DNA of 53,801 nt from Rhodospirillaceae bacterium (GCA_022843945.1 JALHMR010000035.1:1-53801), one strand, 5' to 3'; positions 16,361-28,725 are shown, counted from the first letter of the stretch. The notes: a model not told the origin generated them from the sequence alone. Translations and numbers: made by a program.

Positions 16361-17731
16361 ATGTCCGCTCCTCCCGCCGCGCAGGGCGCGCCGATCACCT
16401 CGCGCCGCCAACTGGTCGAGTACCTCGCCGGCGGCGAGAAGCCGCGCGACGCGTGGCGTATCGGCACCGAGCACGAGAAATTCGCCTACCGCCTCGACGA
16501 TCTGCGGCCGCTGCCTTACGAGGGCGAGCGCGCCAGCATCCGCGCGCTGCTCGAAGGGCTGACGCGCTTCGGCTGGACCTCGGTCGAGGAGAACGGCAAG
16601 CCGATCGCGCTCAAGCGCGACGATGCCAGCGTGACGCTCGAGCCGGGCGGGCAGCTCGAGCTGTCGGGCGCGCCGCTCCAGACCATCTTCCAGACCTGCG
16701 ACGAGACGTCGCAGCATCTGGAGGAGGTGAAGCAGCTGGATTCCGAGGTGGGCGCCGGCCTGCTCGGCATGGGCTTCAATCCGAAGTGGCGGCGCGAGGA
16801 CATCCCGTGGATGCCCAAGGGCCGCTACAAGATCATGGGCGAGTACATGCCCAAGAAAGGCAGCCTCGGCCTCGACATGATGCTGCGCACCTGCACCGTG
16901 CAGGTGAACCTCGACTACGAGTCCGAGGCCGACATGGTGCGCAAGTTCCGCGTCAGCCTGGCGCTGCAGCCGATCGCCACGGCGCTGTTCGCCGACTCAC
17001 CCTTCCGCGACGGTAAGCCCTCGGGCCTGCTGTCGACCCGCAGCCATGTCTGGACCGACACCGATCCCGACCGCTGCGGCATGCTGCCCTTCGTCTTCGA
17101 GACGGGCATGGGCTACGAGCGCTACGTCGACTACCTGCTCGACGTGCCGATGTACTTCGCCTATCGCGACGGCAAGTACATCGACCTCTCCGGCCGTTCC
17201 TTCCGTGAGTTCATGGCGGGCAAGTATCACAACCTGGTGGGCGACGAGCCGCGCATCACCGATTTCAACGACCACCTGACCACGGCTTTCCCCGAGGTGC
17301 GGCTCAAGCGCTACCTCGAGATGCGCGGCGCCGATGGCGGCCCGTGGGGCCGGCTCTGCGCGCTGCCGGCGCTGTGGGTCGGCCTGCTCTATGATTCGGT
17401 GGCCCTCGACGCCGCGGCGGAGCTGATCAAGGACTGGACCTTCGCCGAGATGGAAGCGCTGCGCCGCGACGTGCCGCGCCTCGCGCTCAAGACAGCGTTC
17501 CGGCGCGGCACGGTCCAGGACATCGCCAAGCAGGTCGTTGGCATCGCCCGCGACGGGCTCAAGCGCCGCAACCAGCGCGACCGCATGGGTGAGCGCGACG
17601 AGAGCGCTTTTATCGACGAGCTCGCGGCCATCGCCGAAAGCGGCCGCACGCCGGCCGAAGAGAAGCTCGAGAAATTCCACGGACCCTGGAAGGGCTCGGT
17701 GGACCCGCTATTCGCCGAATACGCCTACTAG
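16361..17731 (+). CDS. gshA: Glutamate-cysteine ligase
   Basis: A 456-aa protein of the alphaproteobacterial/plant-type glutamate-cysteine ligase class, which forms gamma-glutamylcysteine, the first step of glutathione synthesis. Recognisable blocks are WRIGTEHEKFAYR (substrate-binding start), VTLEPGGQLELSGAPL, MGEYMPKKGSLGLDMM and TCTVQVNLDYESEADMVRKF. It is likely cytoplasmic and ATP-dependent. gshB is not in the window. The convergent small gene's terminator lies right after its stop. Confidence 0.95.
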   Translation: MSAPPAAQGAPITSRRQLVEYLAGGEKPRDAWRIGTEHEKFAYRLDDLRPLPYEGERASIRALLEGLTRFGWTSVEENGKPIALKRDDASVTLEPGGQLELSGAPLQTIFQTCDETSQHLEEVKQLDSEVGAGLLGMGFNPKWRREDIPWMPKGRYKIMGEYMPKKGSLGLDMMLRTCTVQVNLDYESEADMVRKFRVSLALQPIATALFADSPFRDGKPSGLLSTRSHVWTDTDPDRCGMLPFVFETGMGYERYVDYLLDVPMYFAYRDGKYIDLSGRSFREFMAGKYHNLVGDEPRITDFNDHLTTAFPEVRLKRYLEMRGADGGPWGRLCALPALWVGLLYDSVALDAAAELIKDWTFAEMEALRRDVPRLALKTAFRRGTVQDIAKQVVGIARDGLKRRNQRDRMGERDESAFIDELAAIAESGRTPAEEKLEKFHGPWKGSVDPLFAEYAY

Positions 17732-17738
17732 AAACGAA

Positions 17739-17764
17739 AACGGCGGCCCGGGCGGGCCGCCGTT
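17739..17764 (-). terminator. Rho-independent terminator of small gene A
   Basis: A perfect 11-bp stem (AACGGCGGCCC arm, 4-base loop). On the minus strand it is followed by TTTTCGTTTC, so it ends the leftward transcript from the 17790-17999 gene; the T-run reaches the end of gshA. A near-copy lies at 18160-18185. Confidence 0.85.
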
Positions 17765-17789
17765 CACATCTCATCGAGACGCTTCTGCG

Positions 17790-17999
17790 TCAGGCGGCAT
17801 AGGCCGGAAGCACGGTAGGTTTCTTGCCCGGCTTCTTGGAGCTCTTTTTCTTTTTCTTCTTTTCAGCCGGCTTGGGCATGTCCTGGGCCTGCACGATCAA
17901 GGTCCCGCCGGCGAGGCGCGGGGTGATGGCAGCCGAGGCGGGGGTGACGACGGTGAGGGCGAACGCAGCCACGATCAGGCTGCACAGCGTCTTTTTCAT
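17790..17999 (-). CDS. Small exported Lys-rich protein A
   Basis: A 69-aa protein: signal peptide MKKTLCSLIVAAFALTVVTPASA (predicted cut after ASA), a short conserved block ITPRLAGGTLIVQAQD, then a lysine tail (KPAEKKKKKKSSKKPGKKP) and a short VLPAYAA end. It is a tandem paralogue of the 18208-18438 gene, with the same signal, the same middle block and a matching terminator. AGGAG lies shortly before the ATG. Its promoter is weaker than that of copy B: TTGATC and TATACA only 15 bases apart. Function is unknown; a polycationic tail could bind DNA, LPS or polyanions in the periplasm. Confidence 0.7.
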   Translation of the reverse strand: MKKTLCSLIVAAFALTVVTPASAAITPRLAGGTLIVQAQDMPKPAEKKKKKKSSKKPGKKPTVLPAYAA

Positions 18000-18159
18000 G
18001 GGGTCTCCTGACGTGACTCGCAGGGATGGGCGAAGGCCCTTCTGCTGCCACCACGCGTGACGGACGCCCATGGCTGTATACGTCTCGACCCGGGAGATCA
18101 ATTGGCGCAGATGCGCATAAGTTTTGGCGAAAGCCTGAAAAGCTTGGGCTGAAAACGAA

Positions 18160-18185
18160 AACGGCGGCCCGAGCGAGCCGCCGTT
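18160..18185 (-). terminator. Rho-independent terminator of small gene B
   Basis: A 9-bp stem (AACGGCGGC arm, 8-base loop) followed on the minus strand by TTTTCGTTTTC. It closes the gene at 18208-18438 and is nearly identical to the hairpin at 17739-17764, as expected if the whole cassette was duplicated. Confidence 0.85.
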
Positions 18186-18207
18186 CACGATCGTCCTGAA
18201 GGGCTGG

Positions 18208-18438
18208 TTAGGCGGCCTTCGGCGCGGGCTTCTTGGCCGGCTTCTTGGCAACCTGCTTCTTGGCAGGGGCCTTCTTGCTGGCGGTCTTCTTCTTGGTCGT
18301 CTTGGCGGGCTTCGGCGCGTCCTGGATCTGCACGATCGAGGTCTCGCCGGCGACGCGCGGAGCAATGGCTGCCGAGGCCGGGGCCACGGCGGCGAGGGCA
18401 AACGCGGCCACGACCAGGCCGCACAACGTCTTTTTCAT
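18208..18438 (-). CDS. Small exported Lys/Ala-rich protein B
   Basis: A 76-aa paralogue of the neighbouring small gene. The signal peptide MKKTLCGLVVAAFALAAVAPASA is followed by AIAPRVAGETSIVQIQD and a long lysine/alanine/proline tail (KKKTASKKAPAKKQVAKKPA) like a histone H1 C-terminal domain. Both copies share the middle block (A-I-x-P-R-x-A-G-x-x-x-I-V-Q) while the tails differ, so the block is probably the constrained part. AAGGAG lies 5 bases before the ATG. It is exported, so a DNA-packing role is unlikely. Function is unknown. Confidence 0.7.
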   Translation of the reverse strand: MKKTLCGLVVAAFALAAVAPASAAIAPRVAGETSIVQIQDAPKPAKTTKKKTASKKAPAKKQVAKKPAKKPAPKAA

Positions 18439-18513
18439 GGATCTCCTTGCGGAATTAGGGTGTTAAGCGCTCACAACATCTGGCTACCGCCACGCTTGGC
18501 GGACGCAAGGGGC

Positions 18514-18542
18514 TGTATAGGCCCGGTACTAAAGACGGTCAA
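18514..18542 (-). promoter_or_regulatory. Sigma70-like promoter of small gene B
   Basis: On the minus strand TTGACC (18537-18542) and TATACA (18514-18519) are 17 bases apart. The downstream block with TATACAGCC and a GC-rich CCGCCA-GCGTGGCGG dyad also occurs, diverged, upstream of small gene A (TATACA at 18075-18080). Confidence 0.7.
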
Positions 18543-18575
18543 TTGAAATTGGGATTATCGGCCTAGGGCGGCGGC

Positions 18576-19379
18576 TCAGCGCGAAAAAAGAATCGCCAGC
18601 ATCAAAAATCCCACAGCGATGCGGTACCAGGCGAACGGCGTGAAGCCGCGCCGCGCGACGAAGTCGACCACGACGCGCACGACGAGCATCGCGGCGACGA
18701 AAGCGGCGATGAAACCCACGGCAATGACCAGCATTCCCTCGTCGGTCAGCGTCTCCCGGTTCTTCCACAGGTCATAGGTGGTGGCGGCCAGCATGGTGGG
18801 GATGGCGAGGAAGAACGAGAATTCGGTCGCCGCCCGCCGGTCCACCCGCAGCAGCAGCGCCCCCATGATTGTCGCCCCGGAGCGCGACACGCCGGGGATC
18901 ATGGCCAAGGCCTGGAAGAAGCCGATGGCCACGGCCAGGGTGGCGGGGAAATTCTCGATCACGTGGTGATGGGCGAGCTTGAGGTTGCGCTCGATCACCA
19001 GGATGGCGACGCCCCCGACGATCAGGCTCGCGGCCACCACCCAGGGGCTGAACAGCACGCCCTTGATGAAGCCGTGGGCAAAGAAGCCGATGATCGCGGC
19101 AGGCAGGAAGGCCAGCAGGACGTTGCGGGCAAAGCGGAAATCCTCGCCCCCGGCGAACATGCCGAGGGCCACGCCGATCAGCCGGGCGCGGTAAAGCCAG
19201 CAGACGGCCAGGATGGCGCCGAGCTGGATGGCGATCTCGAACACCCGGCCGGGCGGGCCCTGGAAACCGAGGAGATCGACCAGAAGGATGAGGTGGCCGG
19301 TCGAGGAGACGGGGATGAACTCGGTCAGGCCCTCGACGACGCCCAGCAGCACGGCGCCAGCCAACGTCGCAATGTCCAT
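18576..19379 (-). CDS. uppP: Undecaprenyl-diphosphatase
   Basis: A 267-aa polytopic membrane enzyme that dephosphorylates undecaprenyl pyrophosphate to recycle the lipid carrier for peptidoglycan and other envelope polymers. Both signatures are present: GVVEGLTEFIPVSSTGHLIL at residues 13-32 and IPGVSRSGATIMGAL in the second half. The length is normal. It also gives low-level bacitracin resistance in relatives. It sits alone between the small-protein cassette and DUF488, with its own spacing of ~80 bases upstream. Confidence 0.96.
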   Translation of the reverse strand: MDIATLAGAVLLGVVEGLTEFIPVSSTGHLILLVDLLGFQGPPGRVFEIAIQLGAILAVCWLYRARLIGVALGMFAGGEDFRFARNVLLAFLPAAIIGFFAHGFIKGVLFSPWVVAASLIVGGVAILVIERNLKLAHHHVIENFPATLAVAIGFFQALAMIPGVSRSGATIMGALLLRVDRRAATEFSFFLAIPTMLAATTYDLWKNRETLTDEGMLVIAVGFIAAFVAAMLVVRVVVDFVARRGFTPFAWYRIAVGFLMLAILFSR

Positions 19380-19458
19380 GAAGTCCCGCCTTCAGCCCGA
19401 CCGATTCGCGGGGCGCATCCTGCCCGCAAAGGGATAACACGGCAATGTGGCAGTGGCA

Positions 19459-19878
19459 TTAATCGCGCAGCGTGGCCGCGTCGCCGATCAGGCGCTCCAG
19501 CAGGAAGCGGTGGCATTGCGGGCGGTCGCAGTAGCAGCCGATGGCGATCGGCATGCGTCGGGCCATCGCAGCCACCAGCTCGATCGCCTGGCGGGGTTCC
19601 GGCGCCGCCATCTCGCGGTTATAACGGGCGGCGAAGTCGCGGAAGCGCGCCGCGCTCGGCTCTCCCTGGCGCCACCAGCTCAGCAGCGCGCGGCTCGGGG
19701 CCAGCAGCGGCAGCCAGACGTCGAACAGCTCGGCGTGCTTCTCCTTCTTCACGCCGCGCGGCGGCAGGCGCACCGTGGCGATGCGCAGTGTCTTGCTGTT
19801 CCCGGGCGCGTCGCCGATGCGGAAGGCGGAGAGCCGGAGACGGTCGGCGGAACGCTTCTTACCGGAAGGGCGGGTCAT
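19459..19878 (-). CDS. DUF488 family protein
   Basis: A 139-aa protein starting at an ATG (MTRPSGKKRS) inside the last codons of amn (20-base overlap), so it is translated from the same message. GNSKTLRIATVRLPPRGVKK, ELFDVWLPLLAPS and the C-terminal IGCYCDRPQCHRFLLERLIG with two Cys and a His fit DUF488, a small family of unknown function. The Cys/His cluster may bind a metal. The amn link suggests a nucleotide or stress role, but that is inference. Confidence 0.75.
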   Translation of the reverse strand: MTRPSGKKRSADRLRLSAFRIGDAPGNSKTLRIATVRLPPRGVKKEKHAELFDVWLPLLAPSRALLSWWRQGEPSAARFRDFAARYNREMAAPEPRQAIELVAAMARRMPIAIGCYCDRPQCHRFLLERLIGDAATLRD

Positions 19879-21321
19879 CGAAGCTGCGCAGCTTGCGCGA
19901 ATGGAGCCGGATCTCGCCGCCCTCGCGCAGCAGGCCGATGGCCTCGACGCCGATGGCCAACTGCTGGCTGATGCGCTCGCGATAGAAATTGTTGGCCATG
20001 CCGCGCAGCTTGATCTCGCCATGCAGCGGCTTGTCGGAGACACAGAGCAGCGTGCCGTAGGGCACGCGGAAGCGGAAGCCGTTGCCCGCCACCGTCGCCG
20101 ATTCCATGTCGACGGCGATCGCCCGGCTCTGGTTCAGCTTCTCGTAGAGCTCGCTGTAGCGCAGCTCCCAGTTCCGGTTGTCGGTGGTGAACACCGTGCC
20201 GGTGCGCATGCGGGTCTTGAGATCGATGCCGCGCAGGCCGGTGACCTTCTCGACCGCCTCCTGCAGCGCCACCTGGATCTCGGCGATCGGCGGCAGCGGC
20301 GTGAACAGCGGCAGGTCGCGGTCGAGCACGTGGTCCTCGCGCACGTATGCATGAGCGAGGACGTAGTCGCCGAGGTCCTGGCTACGGCGCAGGCCGGCGC
20401 AGTGGCCCAGCACCAGCCAGCAATGCGGCCGCAGGACCGCGATGTGGTCGGTGATGGTCTTGGCGTTGCTGGGGCCGACGCCGATATTGACGAGCGTGAT
20501 GCCGTTGCCGTCGGCGCGCACCAGGTGATAGGCCGGCATCTGCGGCAGATGCTTGAGCGGCGTGCCGGTCGGCCCCGGTGCCGCGGCGCTGCGCGGGTTG
20601 GCGGTCACCACGTCGCCGGGCTCGACGAAGGCCCGATACTCCGTGCCGTTCTGCACCTGCTCCAGCGCGTAATCGCGGAACTCGTCGACATAGCGCTGGT
20701 AGTTGGAGAACAGCAGGTAGCGCTGGAAGTACTGCACCGAGGTCGCCGTGTAGTGGCTGAGGCGGTGCAGCGAATAGTCGACGCGCTCGGCCGGGAAGAG
20801 GGCCAGCGGCCGCGGCTCACCGGCCGCCAGGCGCTGCGTGCCGTTGGCGACGGCGTCGTCGGTGGTCTCGAGATCGGGCAGGGCGAAGCGGGCATGCAGC
20901 GAGCGCACCTGCGCTTCGCTCACATCCGCGGTGGCGTCCTCGACCACGAAGGGCAGGGGGATCGCCCGCCGGCTAACGCCGACCACGACCGGCACCTGAT
21001 GACGCTTGAGCAGCAGGCCGATCTGCTCCCGGTAGTAGTCGGCGAACAGGTCGGGCCGGGTCAGCGTGGTGCCGTAGGTGCCGGGATCGTGCACCACGCC
21101 GAAGGCGAAGCGGGCGTCGGGGTTGACGTGCTCGCGGTCGACCGTGATGCCGACATAAGGGTAGTGCGCCTCGGCCGGGACGAGCTTGCCGTCGGCGTCG
21201 GCGAAGGCCTTCTGGATCGCGTTGCGGCTCGCCTCGTAGATCTCGGCGACGCGTTTGACCGCGGCGTCGGCATCCGTGAAGGCGAGCAGGTCGCTCGCCG
21301 CCCCGTGATTGCCGACGAAGT

Positions 21322-21325
<4 letters not shown>
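19859..21325 (-). CDS. amn: AMP nucleosidase
   Basis: A 488-aa protein of Amn length. Amn hydrolyses AMP to adenine and ribose 5-phosphate. Seen: the N-terminal AMP-binding regulatory domain (VGITVDREHVNPDARFAFG) and a C-terminal nucleoside-phosphorylase-like domain with NIGVGPSNAKTITDHIAVL, WLVLGHCAGLR and the DMESATVAGNGFR catalytic/ribose-binding block. The start is a GTG that overlaps the tldD stop (GTGA), implying coupling with tldD; DUF488 overlaps its end. The order tldD-amn-DUF488 forms one leftward operon. Confidence 0.95.
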
Positions 21326-22755
<1,430 letters not shown>

Positions 22756-22876
22756 TCGTGTCTCCGGGGCCCGGGATAAGGGCCGGACTTGTGTGGGCCG
22801 TTAATTGTTAAAGATAGTCCCTCCGGGGCGGTTTTGCAGCCCAGGTCTCTTACAGACATGGCGGGCTTGGGTCACA

Positions 22877-24199
22877 ATGCCCTGGATGGCCGACCATCCC
22901 CAGCGCGGGGCGCTGACCCGGGAAGTCCACGCCCGACCCTTCGCCCCGCTGTTCCCCCCGGAACGCGCCACGCACATCGCCACCGTATCGGGCGAAGGCG
23001 GCGCCGCGGCAGACCGGGCGCATCTCATTCGTCTCTGCGAACAGCTGGGCGTGGCGCCGCCGGCCGCTGATTCCACCCACGCCTTTCTCGACTGCGGGGC
23101 GTTCCGTCTGAAGTGGGAGCGCCACGGCGAATTCTGCACCTGGACGTTTTTCGTCCGCGGTCCGTTCTCCGATCCGTTCGAGACGCCGGCGAGCGCGGCG
23201 CTGCCGGCCGAATGGCTTGCGGCCCTGCCGGGCGAGCGCCTGGTGGCCACTCATCTCGCCGTCGAGCCGCGCGAACGGGCGGTCCGCTCGCCGCACGAGT
23301 TGCCGGCCGGTTTTGCGCGCGACGTGCTGGCCGGCAGCCGCCTGGCCGACGGCGTGGCGAATGCCTGGACCGATTTCCGCCTGCACGATGACGGCTTCAG
23401 CCGGATCCTCGTGCAGGATCGCGGTTTCGTCGATGCCTGGCAGGCCGGGCGCATGGTGCAGCGCCTGCTGGAGATCGAGACCTATCGCCTGATGGCCCTC
23501 TTGGCGCTGCCCATCGCCCGCTCGGTCGGTCCGCGGATCACCGTTGTCGACCGCGAGCTCACGGCGATCACCACGCAGATGGGCGATCTGCGCGATTCCG
23601 GCGCCGATCCCGGCGTCGAGCGCCGGCTGCTCGAGCGCCTGATGGCCCTGGCGGTGGAGATCGAGCGGGTCACCGCCGCGGCGGATTACCGGTTCGGTGC
23701 GGCGCGCGCCTATCACGCCCTGGTCGAGGCGCGTATTGCAGAATTACGAGAGGCGCGTGTCGATCCCGGCGTGCCGACGATCGGCGAATTCATGGACCGG
23801 CGCTTCGCGCCGGCCATGCGCAGCGCCCAGGCGACGGCGGCGCGGGTCCAGGTCCTGGCCGAGCGCCTGGCGCGGGCCGGGACGCTGTTGCGAACGCGAG
23901 TCGATATCGCGCTCGAGGCGCAGAACCAGAAATTGCTCGAATCGATGGATCGCCGGGCCAGGCTCCAGCTTCGGCTGCAGCAGACGGTCGAGGGCCTGTC
24001 GGTCGCGGCGATCAGCTATTACGTCGTGGGCCTGATCGGCTATGCGACTCGGGCGGCCGAATCAGCCGGAATCCACGCTTCCCACGACCTGATAACCGGC
24101 CTGTCCATCCCGTTGGTGGTCGCCCTGGTCTGGCTGGGGGTGCGTCGGCTGCGCCGGCATATCGAGGCCGAAGGCGGCCTAAGCGCCCGGGAACCTTAA
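22877..24199 (+). CDS. DUF3422 membrane-anchored protein
   Basis: About 440 aa. The opening DHPQRGALTREVHARPFAPLFPPERATHIA is the DUF3422 N-terminal pattern. A helical mid-part with several Arg/Leu-rich heptad-like stretches follows. Two C-terminal transmembrane helices are VAAISYYVVGLIGYA and GLSIPLVVALVWLGVR, which place the bulk of the protein in the cytoplasm. Function is unknown. The start could be either ATG at 22877 or the one at 22886; no strong Shine-Dalgarno decides. It is divergent from tldD and precedes the oxidase operon in the same direction. Confidence 0.85.
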   Translation: MPWMADHPQRGALTREVHARPFAPLFPPERATHIATVSGEGGAAADRAHLIRLCEQLGVAPPAADSTHAFLDCGAFRLKWERHGEFCTWTFFVRGPFSDPFETPASAALPAEWLAALPGERLVATHLAVEPRERAVRSPHELPAGFARDVLAGSRLADGVANAWTDFRLHDDGFSRILVQDRGFVDAWQAGRMVQRLLEIETYRLMALLALPIARSVGPRITVVDRELTAITTQMGDLRDSGADPGVERRLLERLMALAVEIERVTAAADYRFGAARAYHALVEARIAELREARVDPGVPTIGEFMDRRFAPAMRSAQATAARVQVLAERLARAGTLLRTRVDIALEAQNQKLLESMDRRARLQLRLQQTVEGLSVAAISYYVVGLIGYATRAAESAGIHASHDLITGLSIPLVVALVWLGVRRLRRHIEAEGGLSAREP

Positions 24200-24465
24200 C
24201 CGGGGCGCCGGAAACGGTGGGCCGGTAGGGCAAAACCCAGTCCAGCACCCGGAAATTTATAAGTGTTTTCCTTGTGGACCCGCGCCCGGCTGTACTATTT
24301 TCCGGGCCAGCGGGACTACGGGCCGCCCCACACCGGGGCCGATGCCCGAGGTCGACCGCACGCATTCGCGCTTGGCTGGGACGGAGGGTTCGTCTGGGCC
24401 AGCGCCGGGCGGTTCGGGGTCTTGTGGGGCGCGAGTTCAGAGCGCGGTGTTTTAAGGACATTGGG
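24200..24465. other. Leader/promoter gap before coxB
   Basis: 266 bases between DUF3422 and coxB. No conserved promoter or terminator stem stands out; a GC-rich open reading phase runs through it but lacks a ribosome site. It should hold the promoter of the oxidase operon. The only clear element is AAGGA, 7 bases before the coxB start. Confidence 0.5.
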
Positions 24466-25338
24466 ATGGTCATGGGTTCGCTGAAACGTGCCGCCGGACT
24501 GGCGGTCTTCGGACTTTTCATCTTTACGGCGCTGGTTCTGCTGGCGGGGGGCGCCGAGGCGTCCTTCCCGCTGCCGTGGCAGCTCGGCATGCAGCCGTCG
24601 GCCTCGCCGGTGAAGGAGAACATCGCCTGGCTGCATAACCTGCTGCTGGTGATCATCACCGTGATCACCATCTTCGTGCTGGTCCTGCTGGTCTACGTCA
24701 TGTGGCGCTTCCGGGCCTCGGCCAATCCGAAGCCGACCCGCACCACCCACAACACTATGATCGAGATCATCTGGACCGTGGTGCCGACGCTGATCCTCGT
24801 GGCCATCGCCATCCCCTCGTTCAAGCTCCTCTACTTCATGGACCGCACCTTCGAGGCGGACATGACGCTCAAGGTGACCGGCCACCAGTGGTACTGGTCC
24901 TATGAGTATCCCGACCAGGGCGGCCTCAAGTTCGAGAGCTACATGATTCCGGAAGCCGACCTGAAGCCGGGCCAGAAGCGCCTGCTCGAGGTCGACAACC
25001 GCGTCGTCGTGCCGGTCGGGACCAATGTGCGGGTCCTGGTGGGCGGCACCGACGTCATGCATTCGTGGATGGTGTCGTCGCTGGGCGTGCAGATCTATGC
25101 CGTGCCGGGCCGCGTCAACGAGACCTGGATCCGGGTCAACAAGCCCGGCACCTATTACGGCCAGTGCAACCAGATCTGCGGCATCAACCACGCCTATATG
25201 CCGATCGCCGTCGAGGCGCTGCCCAAGGCCGAGTTCGATCGCTGGGTGGCCGAGGCCAAGCGTAAATTCGCGACCGCGCCGCAGGATGGCGAGGTTCGTA
25301 TCGCGGCGGCGGGCGAGCAGCCCGTCGCGGCGAAGTAA
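24466..25338 (+). CDS. coxB: Cytochrome c oxidase subunit II
   Basis: A 290-aa protein. After a signal/hydrophobic start come two transmembrane helices (NLLLVIITVITIFVLVLLVYVMW and IIWTVVPTLILVAIAI) and a periplasmic cupredoxin domain. The binuclear CuA site is complete: the His in HSWMV, then YGQCNQICGINHAYM with both Cys, His and Met. It receives electrons from cytochrome c and passes them to subunit I. The start ATG at 24466 has AAGGA 7 bases upstream. It heads an operon with coxA 18 bases downstream. Confidence 0.97.
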   Translation: MVMGSLKRAAGLAVFGLFIFTALVLLAGGAEASFPLPWQLGMQPSASPVKENIAWLHNLLLVIITVITIFVLVLLVYVMWRFRASANPKPTRTTHNTMIEIIWTVVPTLILVAIAIPSFKLLYFMDRTFEADMTLKVTGHQWYWSYEYPDQGGLKFESYMIPEADLKPGQKRLLEVDNRVVVPVGTNVRVLVGGTDVMHSWMVSSLGVQIYAVPGRVNETWIRVNKPGTYYGQCNQICGINHAYMPIAVEALPKAEFDRWVAEAKRKFATAPQDGEVRIAAAGEQPVAAK

Positions 25339-26973
<1,635 letters not shown>

Positions 26974-27002
26974 GGCAGACGCGCGCAGCGGAGACGTAAG
27001 AC

Positions 27003-27923
27003 TTGTCCGACCGCCTGATCCAGCCCGGCGCGGCCGAGGCGCTCGCTTTCGCGAGCGAATCGGAGGTGCGCGACTTCGTCGCCCTGCTCAAGCCGCGGGT
27101 GATGAGCCTCGTCGTCTTCACCGGCGCCGTGGGCCTCTACCTGGCGCCGGGTCACCTGCATCCGGTGCTCGCCGCCATCGCCATCCTGTGCATCGCCATC
27201 GGCGCGGGCGCGGCAGGCGCGATCAACATGTGGTACGAGCGCGACCTGGATGCGCTGATGACGCGCACGCGCGAGCGCCCGATCCCGGCCGGCCGCATGG
27301 ACCCCGCCGAGGCGCTGGCCTTCGGCGTGGTGCTGTCGATCGCCTCGGTCGTGGTCATGGCGCTGGCGGTCAATCTCGTCGCCGCGGCGCTGCTGGGGCT
27401 GTCGATCGCCTTCTATGTCTTCATCTACACAATCTGGTTGAAGCGCCGCACGCCGCAGAACATCGTCATCGGCGGCGCCGCCGGCGCTTTCCCGCCGATG
27501 ATCGGCTGGGCGGCGGTGACCGGCGATGTGTCGCTGGCCCCGCTGGCGCTGTTCATGATCATCTTCATGTGGACGCCGCCGCATTTCTGGGCGCTGGCGC
27601 TGTTCCGCTCAGCCGACTATGCGCGCGCCGGTGTGCCGATGCTGCCGGTGACCCACGGTCCCGCGGAGACGCGGCGCCAGATCCTGCTCTACACGGTGCT
27701 GATGCTGCCGGTGACGCTGGCGCCGTGGGCGCTCAATGTCACGGGCGTGGTTTACCTGGCCAGTGCGGGCGTGCTCGGCCTCATCTTCCTGGCCGGCGCT
27801 ATTGCCGTTTACCGGGATAGCGGCGAGCGCGCCGCGCGTGGCCTGTTCGGCTATTCGATCGTCTATCTCTTCCTGCTGTTCGCGCTCATGGTCCTCGACC
27901 GCGTGCCGGGAGGCCTGTCATGA
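27003..27923 (+). CDS. ctaB: Protoheme IX farnesyltransferase
   Basis: A 306-aa polytopic enzyme making heme O from heme B, a step toward heme A of the oxidase. [21 protein letters not shown] is the Asp-rich prenyl-diphosphate motif; [28 protein letters not shown] and [13 protein letters not shown] are further signatures. It starts at a TTG, with GGAG about 8 bases upstream. Its stop overlaps the next start (ATGA). Confidence 0.95.
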   Translation: MSDRLIQPGAAEALAFASESEVRDFVALLKPRVMSLVVFTGAVGLYLAPGHLHPVLAAIAILCIAIGAGAAGAINMWYERDLDALMTRTRERPIPAGRMDPAEALAFGVVLSIASVVVMALAVNLVAAALLGLSIAFYVFIYTIWLKRRTPQNIVIGGAAGAFPPMIGWAAVTGDVSLAPLALFMIIFMWTPPHFWALALFRSADYARAGVPMLPVTHGPAETRRQILLYTVLMLPVTLAPWALNVTGVVYLASAGVLGLIFLAGAIAVYRDSGERAARGLFGYSIVYLFLLFALMVLDRVPGGLS

Positions 27924-28072
27924 CCCAGGATCCGCCGATGAATAGCGCTCCCCTGAGCGGCGCCGAGTTCCTGCGCCGCCGCCGGACGAAGAACATCGCC
28001 ATCGGGGCGACGATCGCTTTCCTCTACGTGCTGTTCTACATCATCACGCTTGTCCGCCTGGGAGGCCAGTAG
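27920..28072 (+). CDS. coxF: CoxF-like small oxidase-assembly protein
   Basis: A 50-aa protein that overlaps ctaB by 4 bases. The N-terminal half is polar and ends in a basic run (LRRRRTKN); one transmembrane helix follows ([21 protein letters not shown]). Position between ctaB and ctaG, size and shape match the small CoxF gene of other alphaproteobacterial oxidase clusters. Its exact role is unknown; a factor aiding oxidase assembly is the usual suggestion. Confidence 0.75.
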   Translation: MTQDPPMNSAPLSGAEFLRRRRTKNIAIGATIAFLYVLFYIITLVRLGGQ

Positions 28073-28079
28073 GGTGGCC

Positions 28080-28679
28080 ATGTCCCGGCCCTCCGCGACC
28101 GCCGACCGCGCCAACCGGCGCGTGGCTCTCGCCATGGCCGGCGTGGTCGTCGGCATGGCCGGGCTGGCTTTCGCCTCGGTGCCGCTCTATCGCCTCTTCT
28201 GCCAGGTCACCGGCTATGGCGGCACGACGCAGCGGGCGGCCGCCGCACCGTCCGAGGTCGGCACCCGCACGGTCACCGTGCGCTTCAACGCCAGCGTCGC
28301 CAGCCACGATCTGGGCTGGGACTTCCAGCCCGTGCAGAACGAGCTGCGCACGCTGGTCGGCGAGGAGCATCTCGCCTTCTACCGGGTGCGCAATGACGGC
28401 CGCGTGCCGACCATCGGTGTCGCCGCGTTCAATGTCACGCCGCACAAGGCCGGCCCGTATTTCCAGAAGATCGCCTGCTTCTGCTTCAACGAGCAGGAGC
28501 TCAAGCCCGGCGAGAGCATGGACATGCCGGTCTCGTTCTTCGTCGATCCGGCGATCGAGAAGGATCCGAACCTTCGCGACGTGACGACGATCACGCTGTC
28601 CTACACCTTCTTCCGCGCCAAGGACGAAAAGGCGCGGCTCAGCCAATCCATGCCGCCGGTCTCGGCGGGGGTCAATTAA
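28080..28679 (+). CDS. ctaG: Copper chaperone for CuB insertion (Cox11)
   Basis: A 199-aa protein with one N-terminal transmembrane helix (VALAMAGVVVGMAGLAFASV, then PLYRLFCQVTGYGGT) and a periplasmic beta domain. The copper motif CFCF is seen in KIACFCFNEQELKPGE; the conserved Cys in LFCQVTG is also present. Cox11 delivers copper to the CuB site of subunit I. The ATG at 28080 is used; a GTG at 28074, two codons earlier, is an alternative. Confidence 0.95.
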   Translation: MSRPSATADRANRRVALAMAGVVVGMAGLAFASVPLYRLFCQVTGYGGTTQRAAAAPSEVGTRTVTVRFNASVASHDLGWDFQPVQNELRTLVGEEHLAFYRVRNDGRVPTIGVAAFNVTPHKAGPYFQKIACFCFNEQELKPGESMDMPVSFFVDPAIEKDPNLRDVTTITLSYTFFRAKDEKARLSQSMPPVSAGVN

Positions 28680-28725
28680 TCGGGGGCCAGGGGCCCGAGC
28701 GATCGAGTCAGGGAGTTTGAGCATC

